A stretch of 64,000 bases of DNA from the NCBI GenBank assembly GCA_937991965.1, contig CALKLP010000258.1:1-64000 (forward strand). Reading direction: 5' to 3'. The DNA is from an uncultured Verrucomicrobiales bacterium (GTDB lineage Bacteria > Verrucomicrobiota > Verrucomicrobiia > Verrucomicrobiales > Akkermansiaceae). The notes beneath the pieces are model-generated. The model was given only the letters and a program-made list of their open reading frames with translations, was not told the DNA's origin and did not search any database. A program made the position numbers and the translations under genes. Shown here in pieces: positions 46,450 through 54,257 of the stretch. The number at the start of each line of letters is the position of its first letter. The stretch's first letter is position 1.

Positions 46450-46466
46450 AGCAAGATCCGTGCCAA
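46450..46466 (-). promoter_or_regulatory. Sigma-54 (-24/-12) promoter of the porin-urtABCDE operon
   Basis: Minus-strand TTGGCACG-GATC-TTGCT is a perfect match to the consensus YTGGCACG-N4-TTGCW. The predicted start is near 46439, giving a leader of about 23 nt to the porin ATG at 46416. It is the clearest regulatory signal in the window and predicts dependence on RpoN plus an enhancer-binding activator, as expected for nitrogen-scavenging genes. Confidence 0.9.
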
Positions 46467-46557
46467 AAGTCACAAAAAGTTCACAGAAAATACTACCTCT
46501 TACGAAAACTACAAAAACATGGAGAATTCTTTGGCTAGGAATCTATGTGAAACCTTT

Positions 46558-47664
46558 TCAATCGCGAGTCCAATTTCGCCCTATTTTTAAAGCCTCTGCG
46601 ATGGTTTGATCCATATCAAGGTAGCGGTAAGTTCCTAGGCGCCCAGCAAAGGTAACGCAGTCCGAAATGACTTGAGCTGCTTCTTGATAGTGCTGGAGCA
46701 ACACCTTATCGCTCACAAGACGGATCGGGTAGTATGGTGTATCGCCATCCTGACATTGTTTTGGATACTCACGTGTCACAAGCGTTGCTTCATGCTGCTC
46801 CCAATAAGCAAAGTGCTTGTGCTCTAAGGTGCGAGTGTATGGAACCTCTTGGTCGCTGTAGTTGATCACGACATTCCCTTGATAATCTCCCGGATGCACC
46901 TCATCGACAAACTCTAAACTGCGATAGCCCAATCGGCCAAATTGGTAATTAAAGTAGCGGTCGAGTGGCCCAGTGTAAAAAACGTGCGCCCAGTCGCCCC
47001 TATCAAGGTCAAAAACGACATTCAGCTTCAACTGGATGAGCTCGTGATCGAGAATATTCTCAATCAAGGCCGTGTATCCTTCCTTTGGAATCGCTTGGTA
47101 AGGATGGTTGAAATAGTTATCCTCATAAGTGAAGCGTAATGGCAGACGCTTAAGAATACTCGCGGGCAACTCCGCCGGACTGCGCCCCCATTGCTTGCGG
47201 GTATACCCCTCCAGAAAGGCCTCGTATAGCTCACTGCCAATCATCGCGTGCGCTTGTTCCTCGAAATTTTCGGGCTCCATCTCCCCTTTGATGGCGAGAG
47301 ATTGAATATAGTCTAGCGCTTCCTCAGGGCGCATGGCCTTACCAAAGAATTGATTGATGGTATGGAGATTGATGGGGAATGAATAGACCTGATCTGCATG
47401 CACGGCTTTTACCCGATAGACATAAGGCATCATCTGAGCAAAGCGATTCACGTACTGCCAAACCTCTTCCTTATCGGTATGAAAAATATGCGGCCCATAG
47501 ACATGGCGCATGACACCAGTCTGCTCACAGCGTTCTGTATGGCAGTTACCTCCCACGGTTGAGCGCTCCTCAAGCATCACCGAAGGAATCCCGCGCTCAG
47601 CTAACTCTCGCGCGATAACAGCGCCACTAAACCCTGCGCCTACTATACAAACTCGTTTTCCCAT
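46558..47664 (-). CDS. glf: UDP-galactopyranose mutase
   Basis: Glf interconverts UDP-galactopyranose and UDP-galactofuranose with reduced FAD, for galactofuranose in surface glycans. The 368 residues show the FAD-binding G-A-G-F-S-G-A-V-I-A-R-E-L-A, TVGGNCHTE, G-P-H-I-F-H-T-D, Y-T-R-K-Q-W-G, and late GRLGTYRYLDMDQTI. Length is typical (about 370-390). It lies 6 bp after the CPBP protease gene and is probably co-transcribed with it. Confidence 0.95.
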   Translation of the reverse strand: MGKRVCIVGAGFSGAVIARELAERGIPSVMLEERSTVGGNCHTERCEQTGVMRHVYGPHIFHTDKEEVWQYVNRFAQMMPYVYRVKAVHADQVYSFPINLHTINQFFGKAMRPEEALDYIQSLAIKGEMEPENFEEQAHAMIGSELYEAFLEGYTRKQWGRSPAELPASILKRLPLRFTYEDNYFNHPYQAIPKEGYTALIENILDHELIQLKLNVVFDLDRGDWAHVFYTGPLDRYFNYQFGRLGYRSLEFVDEVHPGDYQGNVVINYSDQEVPYTRTLEHKHFAYWEQHEATLVTREYPKQCQDGDTPYYPIRLVSDKVLLQHYQEAAQVISDCVTFAGRLGTYRYLDMDQTIAEALKIGRNWTRD

Positions 47665-47670
47665 GACACC

Positions 47671-48447
47671 TTACCACAGTCCGAATTTCTCAAAGTGCAG
47701 AGCATAAAAGCCCATGAGCAAGTTCGCAACCGCATGCATCACGACCACCGAAAGTAAGCTCCGCGTAATAATGGTCACGAGGTAGGTCAACGAACCATAA
47801 ACCAAGGCCCCCACATAATCCACCGGCGCGTGCGCGATCATGAAAAGGAAGGTTACCACAAAAAAGGTCATCCAACTCGCCTTCCCAAAAGGCACTTTCC
47901 AGAATCGCCCATTCGGCCCATCACGATCGAGGAGGAACCGCATCAAAAAGCTCCGCCAGAAAATCTCTTCCGCCAGTGCTACGAGCACGACCGCCCTCCA
48001 AAACCGAACAAACACGGCCAACCAATACGAGAGAGACCCCTTCTCAAAGAGTAAGCCGTCGAATCCTTCTTCACGCTTTTGCACGCCCAATCTCTTCAGC
48101 CAACCCTCTGGGTCACGCTCCAGCCCCATCCACTCGTAAATCTGTGTTGGCAAGAGCCAGAAACCAATCCCAACCGCACCCATAACCGCGCCGAACCAAA
48201 CCCATTTTGACCACTTGAATTCGTAGTGCTTCCAGAAGAATGCCAAAATCGCCGTTCCAAGAATCACCTCTAGACCCAGCATCCAATACTCCGGCTGACG
48301 ACGCCACCATGGGAGGTCAGAATGATCGCGAAAAAAGTCAATATACGGAATAACATTCCCCCCAATAAGCCCCATCAGGAGAATCGCCGCCAGCGGAGCA
48401 ATATGCGCCAGCGTTCTGTCTTGTCGCCATTTTTGAAGTTGCGTCAT
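47671..48447 (-). CDS. CPBP-family intramembrane metalloprotease
   Basis: The 258-residue protein has about seven transmembrane segments. The CPBP motifs are visible: ALAEEIFWRSFLMR (E-E-x-x-x-R) near residue 162, F-x-x-A-H (MIAHAPVDYV) near residue 206, and the late SVVVMHAVANLLMG. The EEIFWRSFLMR version resembles the PEP-CTERM-associated 'CAAX protease-related' subfamily linked to exosortases. It is divergent from a PEP-CTERM protein gene. Substrate unknown. Confidence 0.8.
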   Translation of the reverse strand: MTQLQKWRQDRTLAHIAPLAAILLMGLIGGNVIPYIDFFRDHSDLPWWRRQPEYWMLGLEVILGTAILAFFWKHYEFKWSKWVWFGAVMGAVGIGFWLLPTQIYEWMGLERDPEGWLKRLGVQKREEGFDGLLFEKGSLSYWLAVFVRFWRAVVLVALAEEIFWRSFLMRFLLDRDGPNGRFWKVPFGKASWMTFFVVTFLFMIAHAPVDYVGALVYGSLTYLVTIITRSLLSVVVMHAVANLLMGFYALHFEKFGLW

Positions 48448-48618
48448 TATGTTGTCTTAACGAAGAGCTTTAAAGAACACACGGAGAAATTTCAGTCTTT
48501 TTGCAGTCCAATGCGAACGACTCGAGAAAATATCAACCGCGTCTCGCGATCAACATTTAGTATAACGGATTGACAAATTCATGCCAATCAGCCATTATTA
48601 AATCGAACCCATTATAGA

Positions 48619-49221
48619 ATGAAAAAAATACCTCTTACACTAATATCCATATCATTACTCGCCAGCGCGCATGCTTCAACACTAGCGTGTTTTGAATTCA
48701 CCGGCAATTCACTAGCAGTTTCGTCAGAACTCTACGCAGGAAGCACGAGTGTTATCACCCTTAATGCCAGCCCTACCAACCTCACAGTTAACGCAGATGC
48801 ATTAGACTTCACTGCCTCCGGAGCTGGTGTATATGCCGGCTTTCTAGGAGCTCCTGCCAATTCTTTCTCCTTCACCTACACTGTCACTGGTTTAACTGGA
48901 GCAGCCACTTTAGATATTTCATCTCTAGAATTTGACATCGCCAACAATAGCGGTGGCACTCGTGTATCTGCGATCGTTTCTGGACAAACGTTTGGCTCTA
49001 ATACCGTAACTACTGGAACAAACACTGCAGCTATTGTTGGAGCACCGACAGGCTTAGTAAATGGTGATGTAGTAACAATAGAGTTCGGAATTAGAGGTGG
49101 TTCGGCTGATCCTACCGCTACTCTTGACAATTTTAAACTAATCGGAGTTATCCCAGAACCTAGTTCTGCAGCTCTCTTAGGATTAGGCGCTCTAGCCCTA
49201 GTCGCACGCCGCAAGAGATAA
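48619..49221 (+). CDS. PEP-CTERM sorting-signal protein
   Basis: The 200-residue protein has an N-terminal signal peptide (LTLISISLLASAHA) and the canonical PEP-CTERM tail: V-I-P-E-P-S-S followed by a hydrophobic stretch (AALLGLGALALVA) and RRKR. The domain between is a beta-rich, Thr/Ser/Gly-rich region of unknown role. Such proteins are cut and anchored by an exosortase and end up in the exopolysaccharide matrix or cell surface. No exosortase gene is in this window. It is followed by a terminator. Confidence 0.92.
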   Translation: MKKIPLTLISISLLASAHASTLACFEFTGNSLAVSSELYAGSTSVITLNASPTNLTVNADALDFTASGAGVYAGFLGAPANSFSFTYTVTGLTGAATLDISSLEFDIANNSGGTRVSAIVSGQTFGSNTVTTGTNTAAIVGAPTGLVNGDVVTIEFGIRGGSADPTATLDNFKLIGVIPEPSSAALLGLGALALVARRKR

Positions 49222-49245
49222 TTCAAAAACTTTTAAAAACTAATC

Positions 49246-49272
49246 AACCTCTGGGCAATCCAGAGGTTTTTT
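49246..49272 (+). terminator. Rho-independent terminator of the PEP-CTERM gene
   Basis: Stem AACCTCTGG/CCAGAGGTT with loop GCAAT is followed by TTTTTT, 25 bp after the stop codon. Confidence 0.9.
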
Positions 49273-49451
49273 CATATCTAAACGCTAGTGCTTAGTTTAT
49301 TTAGCATTCCAGATCTTTATTGAGTTTCCTGATCACTTCAATCTGCGGCACCGAGGCCACAGCGAAGCATCTCACTTTCCAAAAAGCCGCAAATAATTCT
49401 GTGCCTTTTTACACAATGAGGCGATGAAACATATCTCCCAAGCTTTTCTTT

Positions 49452-50465
49452 TTAACGCAAAAGCTCATTGATAACACGACGGATAGGAGAAGGCATCGGT
49501 AAATCCTGTAACTCACTGATCGACTTCCACTCCCCCTCTAGACCTTCAGCTAACTCTGCCTCATACACTCTTAGGCTAACCTTATAGCGTGTTATCGTAT
49601 ACTTGCTCTCATGAATCAGCGGGAAGAGCGCGACTTGTTCTAGCGACACTAGAGGCAGCGTCCACATCCCCTTCCGCCTACTTCCACTTCCTTTTTGGAG
49701 GAATACTTTGCTTTCTCCCCGAACTAACCACAGCGCATGCTCTGTCACTTCCGAGGCCTTTTTCTTAGGCTTTTTTACAGGGAGTTCCAGGGGCGTTTGC
49801 GTTTGGCAAAACTGCGCCACCGGACACTCCATGCAATGCACCTCTCGGCTTTTACACACCCGTTGCCCCAGCTCCATGAGCGCGCTGTTATAGGCTCGCC
49901 CCTCCTGTATTGAAACTAGCTCCCTAGCGAGTTCCCAAACCGCTTTCTGCCCCTCACTGCTATCGATCTCTGTATGATCGTCAAAAAGGCGAGAAAACAG
50001 ACGCGCCACGTTCGCATCGACCAATGGAGCGCTCAAGTTATACGCAAAAGAGGCCACCGCCGCAGAGGTATAAGCCCCGATGCCCGGAAGTGTTTGTAAC
50101 CCCTCCAGTGTCTTCGGGAACTCCCCGCCGTGCTGCTCCACTACCTCTCGAGCCGTTTTCTGTAAGTTGCGCACTCGATTATAATATCCAAGCCCTTCCC
50201 AAGCGCGTAAAATCGCTTGTTCACTAGCCTGTGCGAGAGTCTCTGGGTCTGGAAATTCTTCAATAAAACGCTCGAACCTTCGATTTTCTACAACGGACTG
50301 AATGGTCGTCTGCTGGAGCATTACCTCGGACACCAGAATTTGATAAGGATCCACCGTTCGCCGCCAAGGGTAATCGCGTGCGCCTTCCTGAAACCAGCTG
50401 ACCAGTGCGTCCTGAAATTCCACCGGAAACTCCAGCGGGGATAATTCATAATCAGACTTCAGCAT
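49452..50465 (-). CDS. mutY: A/G-specific adenine glycosylase
   Basis: MutY removes adenine opposite 8-oxoguanine. The 337-residue protein shows SEVMLQQTTIQSVV (catalytic Glu) near residue 47, helix-hairpin-helix LPGIGAYTSAAVASFAYN with the catalytic Asp in LVDANVARLFSRLF, the [4Fe-4S] motif C-x6-C-x2-C-x5-C (CKSREVHCMECPVAQFC) and a C-terminal NUDIX-like domain recognising 8-oxoG. Length is standard. Divergent from argB. Confidence 0.96.
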   Translation of the reverse strand: MLKSDYELSPLEFPVEFQDALVSWFQEGARDYPWRRTVDPYQILVSEVMLQQTTIQSVVENRRFERFIEEFPDPETLAQASEQAILRAWEGLGYYNRVRNLQKTAREVVEQHGGEFPKTLEGLQTLPGIGAYTSAAVASFAYNLSAPLVDANVARLFSRLFDDHTEIDSSEGQKAVWELARELVSIQEGRAYNSALMELGQRVCKSREVHCMECPVAQFCQTQTPLELPVKKPKKKASEVTEHALWLVRGESKVFLQKGSGSRRKGMWTLPLVSLEQVALFPLIHESKYTITRYKVSLRVYEAELAEGLEGEWKSISELQDLPMPSPIRRVINELLR

Positions 50466-50597
50466 ACAGATTAAGAAAGCACCTCACAGGCAGCTCCGCA
50501 ATCTCAAGAGAGAGGAAATGCAGTCTTGCCATTTCAGGAAAATCTTAAATGATGCTCCAAGTCTCTGTTCGTCAGCGACCATGACCAACCTGCCTCT

Positions 50598-51467
50598 ATG
50601 ACTCCAGACTCTAAAGCCGCCGTATTGATCGAAGCACTCCCGTATTTCCAAAACTTCCGTGGACAAACCTTTGTCATCAAAATGGGTGGCTCTGCGATGG
50701 AGAACCCCAATCTAGTGGAAGCGGTGATGAGAGACATTGTCTTCTTAGAGCTCGTAGGAATTAATCCCGTGATTGTCCATGGAGGAGGGAAGGCTATTTC
50801 TGCTGCCATCGCGGAAGCAGGTCTCACCCATGAATTCATCCATGGGCTCCGCAAAACCACCGCAGAGACCATCTCAATCGTAGAGCAAACGCTGAACACA
50901 AAAGTAAATCCAACCTTGGTAACCATGCTAAAGGAAAACAAAGGCGCTGCCGAAGGACTCCCTGGGCAATCCGTCTTCGTTGCAGAGAAAAACATGCCCG
51001 ATGACGAAGAAGGCAACCCAATCGACCTCGGCTTTGTCGGTAAAGTTGTTTCTTGTCAAACGGAGCGCGTCCAAGAACTCATTAGCAATGAAACGGTCCC
51101 TGTCATCTCCCCTATCGGAACGAACCCGGAAACAGGAGACCTCTTTAATATTAATGCCGACCTCGCCGCTGCGGCTCTCGCAAAGGAACTCAAGCCAGCC
51201 AAGCTTATCTACCTTTCTGACGTTCCCGGTCTTATGCGTGACCCGAGCAATATCGACTCGCTCATTCACTCAATAAACCACGAACAGGCTAATACACTCA
51301 TTAAGGATAAGATTATTAAAGGAGGCATGCTACCGAAGGTTGCCTCCGCGCTTGATGCCCTTCACTCAGGCGTAGAGAAAGTTCACTTTATCGATGGCAG
51401 AAATGCTCATTCCCTTTTACTCGAGATTTTTACTGATTCTGGAATCGGGACAGAGGTAGTAAAGTAG
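50598..51467 (+). CDS. argB: Acetylglutamate kinase
   Basis: ArgB phosphorylates N-acetylglutamate in arginine synthesis. The 289 residues show KMGGSAMENP, P-V-I-V-H-G-G-G-K-A-I-S near residue 60, GDLFNINADLAAAALA, YLSDVPGLMRDP and IKGGMLPKVASALDAL. Length is typical (about 290). It stands alone here and the other arginine genes are elsewhere; carA at 18.8 kb serves the same pathway. Confidence 0.97.
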   Translation: MTPDSKAAVLIEALPYFQNFRGQTFVIKMGGSAMENPNLVEAVMRDIVFLELVGINPVIVHGGGKAISAAIAEAGLTHEFIHGLRKTTAETISIVEQTLNTKVNPTLVTMLKENKGAAEGLPGQSVFVAEKNMPDDEEGNPIDLGFVGKVVSCQTERVQELISNETVPVISPIGTNPETGDLFNINADLAAAALAKELKPAKLIYLSDVPGLMRDPSNIDSLIHSINHEQANTLIKDKIIKGGMLPKVASALDALHSGVEKVHFIDGRNAHSLLLEIFTDSGIGTEVVK

Positions 51468-51644
51468 CCCCCAGAAATGAGATGATTCGTTACCACTCTC
51501 TTTGACTGTGAAGAGACTTTAGGCCGGTCACTTCCAGAATATTTCATCGCACAATCTACATCACCAAATTGCTTTCAAATTTTCTCATTCTTTTCTCTTG
51601 CCATAACCGAAATGCCAAGATTAATATCCACGCCCCTAACCAAC

Positions 51645-51719
51645 TCCGGTGTAGCTCAGCGGTAGAGCGGGTGACTGTTAATCATTAGGTCGTAGGTTCG
51701 ATCCCTACCACCGGAGCCA
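51645..51719 (+). tRNA. tRNA-Asn (GTT)
   Basis: A 75-nt cloverleaf includes CCA. Acceptor TCCGGTG pairs with CACCGGA. The D arm is AGCTCAGCGGTAGAGC. The anticodon stem GGTGA/TCATT carries loop CTGTTAA with GTT at 51677-51679. T loop is GTTCGATCC. Confidence 0.95.
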
Positions 51720-51723
51720 TTAT

Positions 51724-51760
51724 AACCCCCTTATTTCCTAACAGGATAAGGGGGTTTCTA
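51724..51760 (+). terminator. Rho-independent terminator after tRNA-Asn
   Basis: AACCCCCTTAT pairs with ATAAGGGGGTT around an 11-nt loop, followed by a short T-rich tract (TTTCTACTTTT), 5 bp after the tRNA. Confidence 0.8.
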
Positions 51761-51945
51761 CTTTTCCAATAACGGAACCGATCGATGCACGAATGATTCC
51801 GTAGAATAGATTTACTCTAAGGAATACTGACATGCTCGCCGTTTTGAATTCATCATAAATATTTTTTTAATAAAATTGTGAATTAAAAGCTAGATTTTGT
51901 GTCAAAACCAACTGATAACTCTAAATAGATATCAATTATCCAATT

Positions 51946-52596
51946 ATGAACACATACAAACTAATCGCAGTAGGAACAGCCGCTCTCGGGATGGCTTACG
52001 GACAAACCGCAACAGCTGGAGAGCTTGCAACTGGAGCAGTATCTGGTGCTACCAACCTTGCTAAAGGCGCAGCTTCTTCAACACTTTCAGGCGCTAAGAG
52101 CCTTCTCTCAATGCCTGGTAAAGCACTTAGCTTCGGTAACGATGCACTCCCTGACCTTTCTGCTGGAACGCAAGAGTTCGGACTTGGTGGTAACGTTTCC
52201 TTCGGAGACGACATCATTTACAACCTGAACCTCAGCTATGGTTACTTCTTCAAGGACAACTGGGAAGTAGGTTTTGACGCTACAGTTCAAGGTGTAGATT
52301 CAGACCTCGCTCTTTCTGTTGGTCTTTTCACTGAGTATAACTTTGACCTTGGATCTAAGTGGGTTCCTTACATCGGAGCATCTATCGGTCTTGCTAGCAT
52401 CAGCTCAGACGGCAGCGCAGGCACTTCTGATGACCTTTCATCACTCTCCCTCGCTGGTGAGCTCGGTGTTAAGTACTTCATCCGTGAGAACATCGCTCTT
52501 GTAGGATCTATTGATTACGCTTACTCTTTCAAGGACGCTGATGATATCGACCTCAACGCAGGTAACGTAAACATCGGAACTCGCTTCTACTTCTGA
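51946..52596 (+). CDS. Outer-membrane beta-barrel protein
   Basis: The 216-residue protein has a signal peptide (LIAVGTAALGMAYGQ, cleaved near residue 25), then an Ala/Gly/Ser-rich stretch (ATGAVSGATNLAKGAASSTLSGA). It ends in an eight-strand-like beta-barrel: FGLGGNVSFGDDIIYNLNLSYGYFF-type strands, DNWEVGFDATVQ, YIGASIGLASI, YFIRENIALVGSIDYAYSF and C-terminal RFYF. It resembles the OmpA/OmpW-type barrel families. A well-expressed surface protein is suggested by the preceding 180-bp gap and its strong terminator. Substrate unknown. Confidence 0.75.
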   Translation: MNTYKLIAVGTAALGMAYGQTATAGELATGAVSGATNLAKGAASSTLSGAKSLLSMPGKALSFGNDALPDLSAGTQEFGLGGNVSFGDDIIYNLNLSYGYFFKDNWEVGFDATVQGVDSDLALSVGLFTEYNFDLGSKWVPYIGASIGLASISSDGSAGTSDDLSSLSLAGELGVKYFIRENIALVGSIDYAYSFKDADDIDLNAGNVNIGTRFYF

Positions 52597-52626
52597 AGCT
52601 AGCCTGATAGATTAACTTATTATACA

Positions 52627-52659
52627 AAACGGAGCCTCATATGAGGCTCCGTTTTTATT
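52627..52659. terminator. Bidirectional terminator between the barrel gene and aroA
   Basis: Perfect stem AAACGGAGCCTCAT/ATGAGGCTCCGTTT runs into TTTTTATTT on the plus strand, and the four A before the stem give a T run on the minus strand. It separates two convergent genes. Confidence 0.9.
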
Positions 52660-52679
52660 TATATCGATTGAGGTGTTTA

Positions 52680-53981
52680 TTACGCCTCCCAGTTCGCGAG
52701 GTCTTCCCAGAAATCAGGCCAGGTCTTAGCGACGCAATGTGGCTCTCCGATGGCAAAAATCTCTTCCGCGACGATCTCACTGGATTTAGAGAGCGCAGAG
52801 CGTAAGACGCCGAAGCACATCGCAATGCGGTGATCATCGTGTGAGTTTGTCTCGATCTCTGCCGCTTGAATTTTTGCGAGGTTTTCTGGGGTTTGCCAAT
52901 ACGCGCCACCACGAATGGTTACGTCGTCCCCGACAACCTTGGTCGTGATCCCCAGCTGGGTAAACCCATCGACCATCGCTTGGATGCGATCACATTCTTT
53001 CACACGGAGGCTTTCTAGTCCCTCGAACTTCCAATCTCCTTCATAAAAGCATGCCATCGCCATTCCGGTCATCGCCACATCGGGCATCGGTGAGAAATCA
53101 AAAGTCGTCGCCGGCTGCGTAGAAGAAAAGGCGGTGAAGGAGCAATCCTCATTCGTTTTCGTAACAGTCGCCCCAAAGTGCGCGCAGATATCAGCAAACC
53201 CCTCATCGCCCTGCAAAGTGACAGAGCCATAATCCTGAATCTGTAAATCTTCTTGGCGCAGCGTAGCCCACGCCGAGGGGTAACTCGCACCACTCATATC
53301 AGCCGGAATGGTATACACCGCCGGAGCGGTTAAGCCTTCCTGAATATCCATGATGCGCCCTCCTTCCGAAACCGTAAAGTTAACGCCCCAGAGCTTAAGA
53401 ATCTCTAGCGTCATCTCGATGTAGGGTTGTGAAGGAGGCACCTCCTCCATCTCGATACGCAGCCCGCCCGAGATCTTAGGCGCCACCAGAAGAAGAGCCG
53501 TCACAAACTGAGAAGACACGCGCCCTGAGAGGGTAACCGTGCGTTGGCTAAGCTTCCCAGCCAAGCCTGTGTAATGCGAAGGAAGGAAACCCTCGTTTCC
53601 GAGACACTTGACCGCGACTCCCAGCGAACCTAAGGCTGCAAAGAGATCGGCCTGCGGACGCTCGTGCATGCGATCAACTCCGTTTAATCCATATTCACCC
53701 TCGATGATCAGGCTCACCGCAGAGACAAAACGCGCCACGGTGCCAGCATTTCCGATAAAATGAGACTCCCCATCCCCAACCAGCTTCGCAGGAGGAGTCA
53801 CTAACAAGCTTTTCCCATCCTTCTGGAACTGCACCCCGAAACTCGATAAGACGCCTCGCATATGAACCGTGTCATCACTCTCCAGCAAATTATGAAGCAT
53901 CACAGGGCTGTCGCCAATCGCCGCGAGCAATAACACGCGGTTTGTAATCGACTTAGATCCCGGAATAATAATCTCTTTCAT
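52680..53981 (-). CDS. aroA: 3-phosphoshikimate 1-carboxyvinyltransferase (EPSP synthase)
   Basis: AroA joins PEP to shikimate-3-phosphate. The 433-residue protein has I-P-G-S-K-S-I-T-N-R near residue 7, the L-x-S-D-D-T block, FIGNAGTVARFVSAV (the family usually has N-A-G-T-A-x-R), SSQFVTALLLVAP and, near the end, RVKECDRIQAM and SHDDHRIAMCF. Length is typical (about 430). Single gene converging with the barrel protein. Confidence 0.96.
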   Translation of the reverse strand: MKEIIIPGSKSITNRVLLLAAIGDSPVMLHNLLESDDTVHMRGVLSSFGVQFQKDGKSLLVTPPAKLVGDGESHFIGNAGTVARFVSAVSLIIEGEYGLNGVDRMHERPQADLFAALGSLGVAVKCLGNEGFLPSHYTGLAGKLSQRTVTLSGRVSSQFVTALLLVAPKISGGLRIEMEEVPPSQPYIEMTLEILKLWGVNFTVSEGGRIMDIQEGLTAPAVYTIPADMSGASYPSAWATLRQEDLQIQDYGSVTLQGDEGFADICAHFGATVTKTNEDCSFTAFSSTQPATTFDFSPMPDVAMTGMAMACFYEGDWKFEGLESLRVKECDRIQAMVDGFTQLGITTKVVGDDVTIRGGAYWQTPENLAKIQAAEIETNSHDDHRIAMCFGVLRSALSKSSEIVAEEIFAIGEPHCVAKTWPDFWEDLANWEA

Positions 53982-54107
53982 AGCCGTATTTCACATCACA
54001 GAAATCAATTGGCAACTACAAAAGCGGTGAGGATTCCGAAGGGAGCGCCACTCTCCTAAACATCGATTAGTGTTGACAATAGATCATTCTCCGTGTTGTC
54101 TCCCTAC

Positions 54108-54249
54108 CTCGTGAACTTTTCAAAACACTATATTATTATGATTTCTCGCTGGGTGCTGCCTAGTGGTGAGGTTGGATAGTGTAGACATGAAAGTTCTTTG
54201 AGAAAAACACCTAGACCCGCCTCGATAATACGATGATGCGGGTTTTTTT
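54108..54249 (+). ncRNA. Candidate structured small RNA with terminator
   Basis: Between aroA and the ABC exporter is a non-coding segment that folds into a rod by nested stems: CTC (54108)/GAG (54200), GAACTTT (54113)/AAAGTTC (54190) and ACACTAT (54125)/ATAGTGT (54176), with an inner hairpin CTGGG-TGCTG-CCTAG (54149-54163). A terminator follows, ACCCGC (54215)/GCGGGT (54238) then seven T. TTGACA at 54073-54078 places a start near 54108, but the -10 is weak (TTGTCT). It resembles no RNA I can name with certainty. It lacks the SRP GGAA core, and its rod shape would fit a 6S-type RNA. Confidence 0.55.
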
Positions 54250-54257
54250 ATGCCGTC

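Noticed and set aside
46467-46557. Activator palindrome upstream of the porin promoter
   Set aside because: Only short ATTC/GAAT half-sites are visible and no repeat as convincing as at 33633-33648 was found.
54073-54249. SRP RNA (4.5S) at the candidate small RNA
   Set aside because: A GGTGCTG start looks similar, but the conserved GGAA tetraloop region is absent and the stems do not fit.
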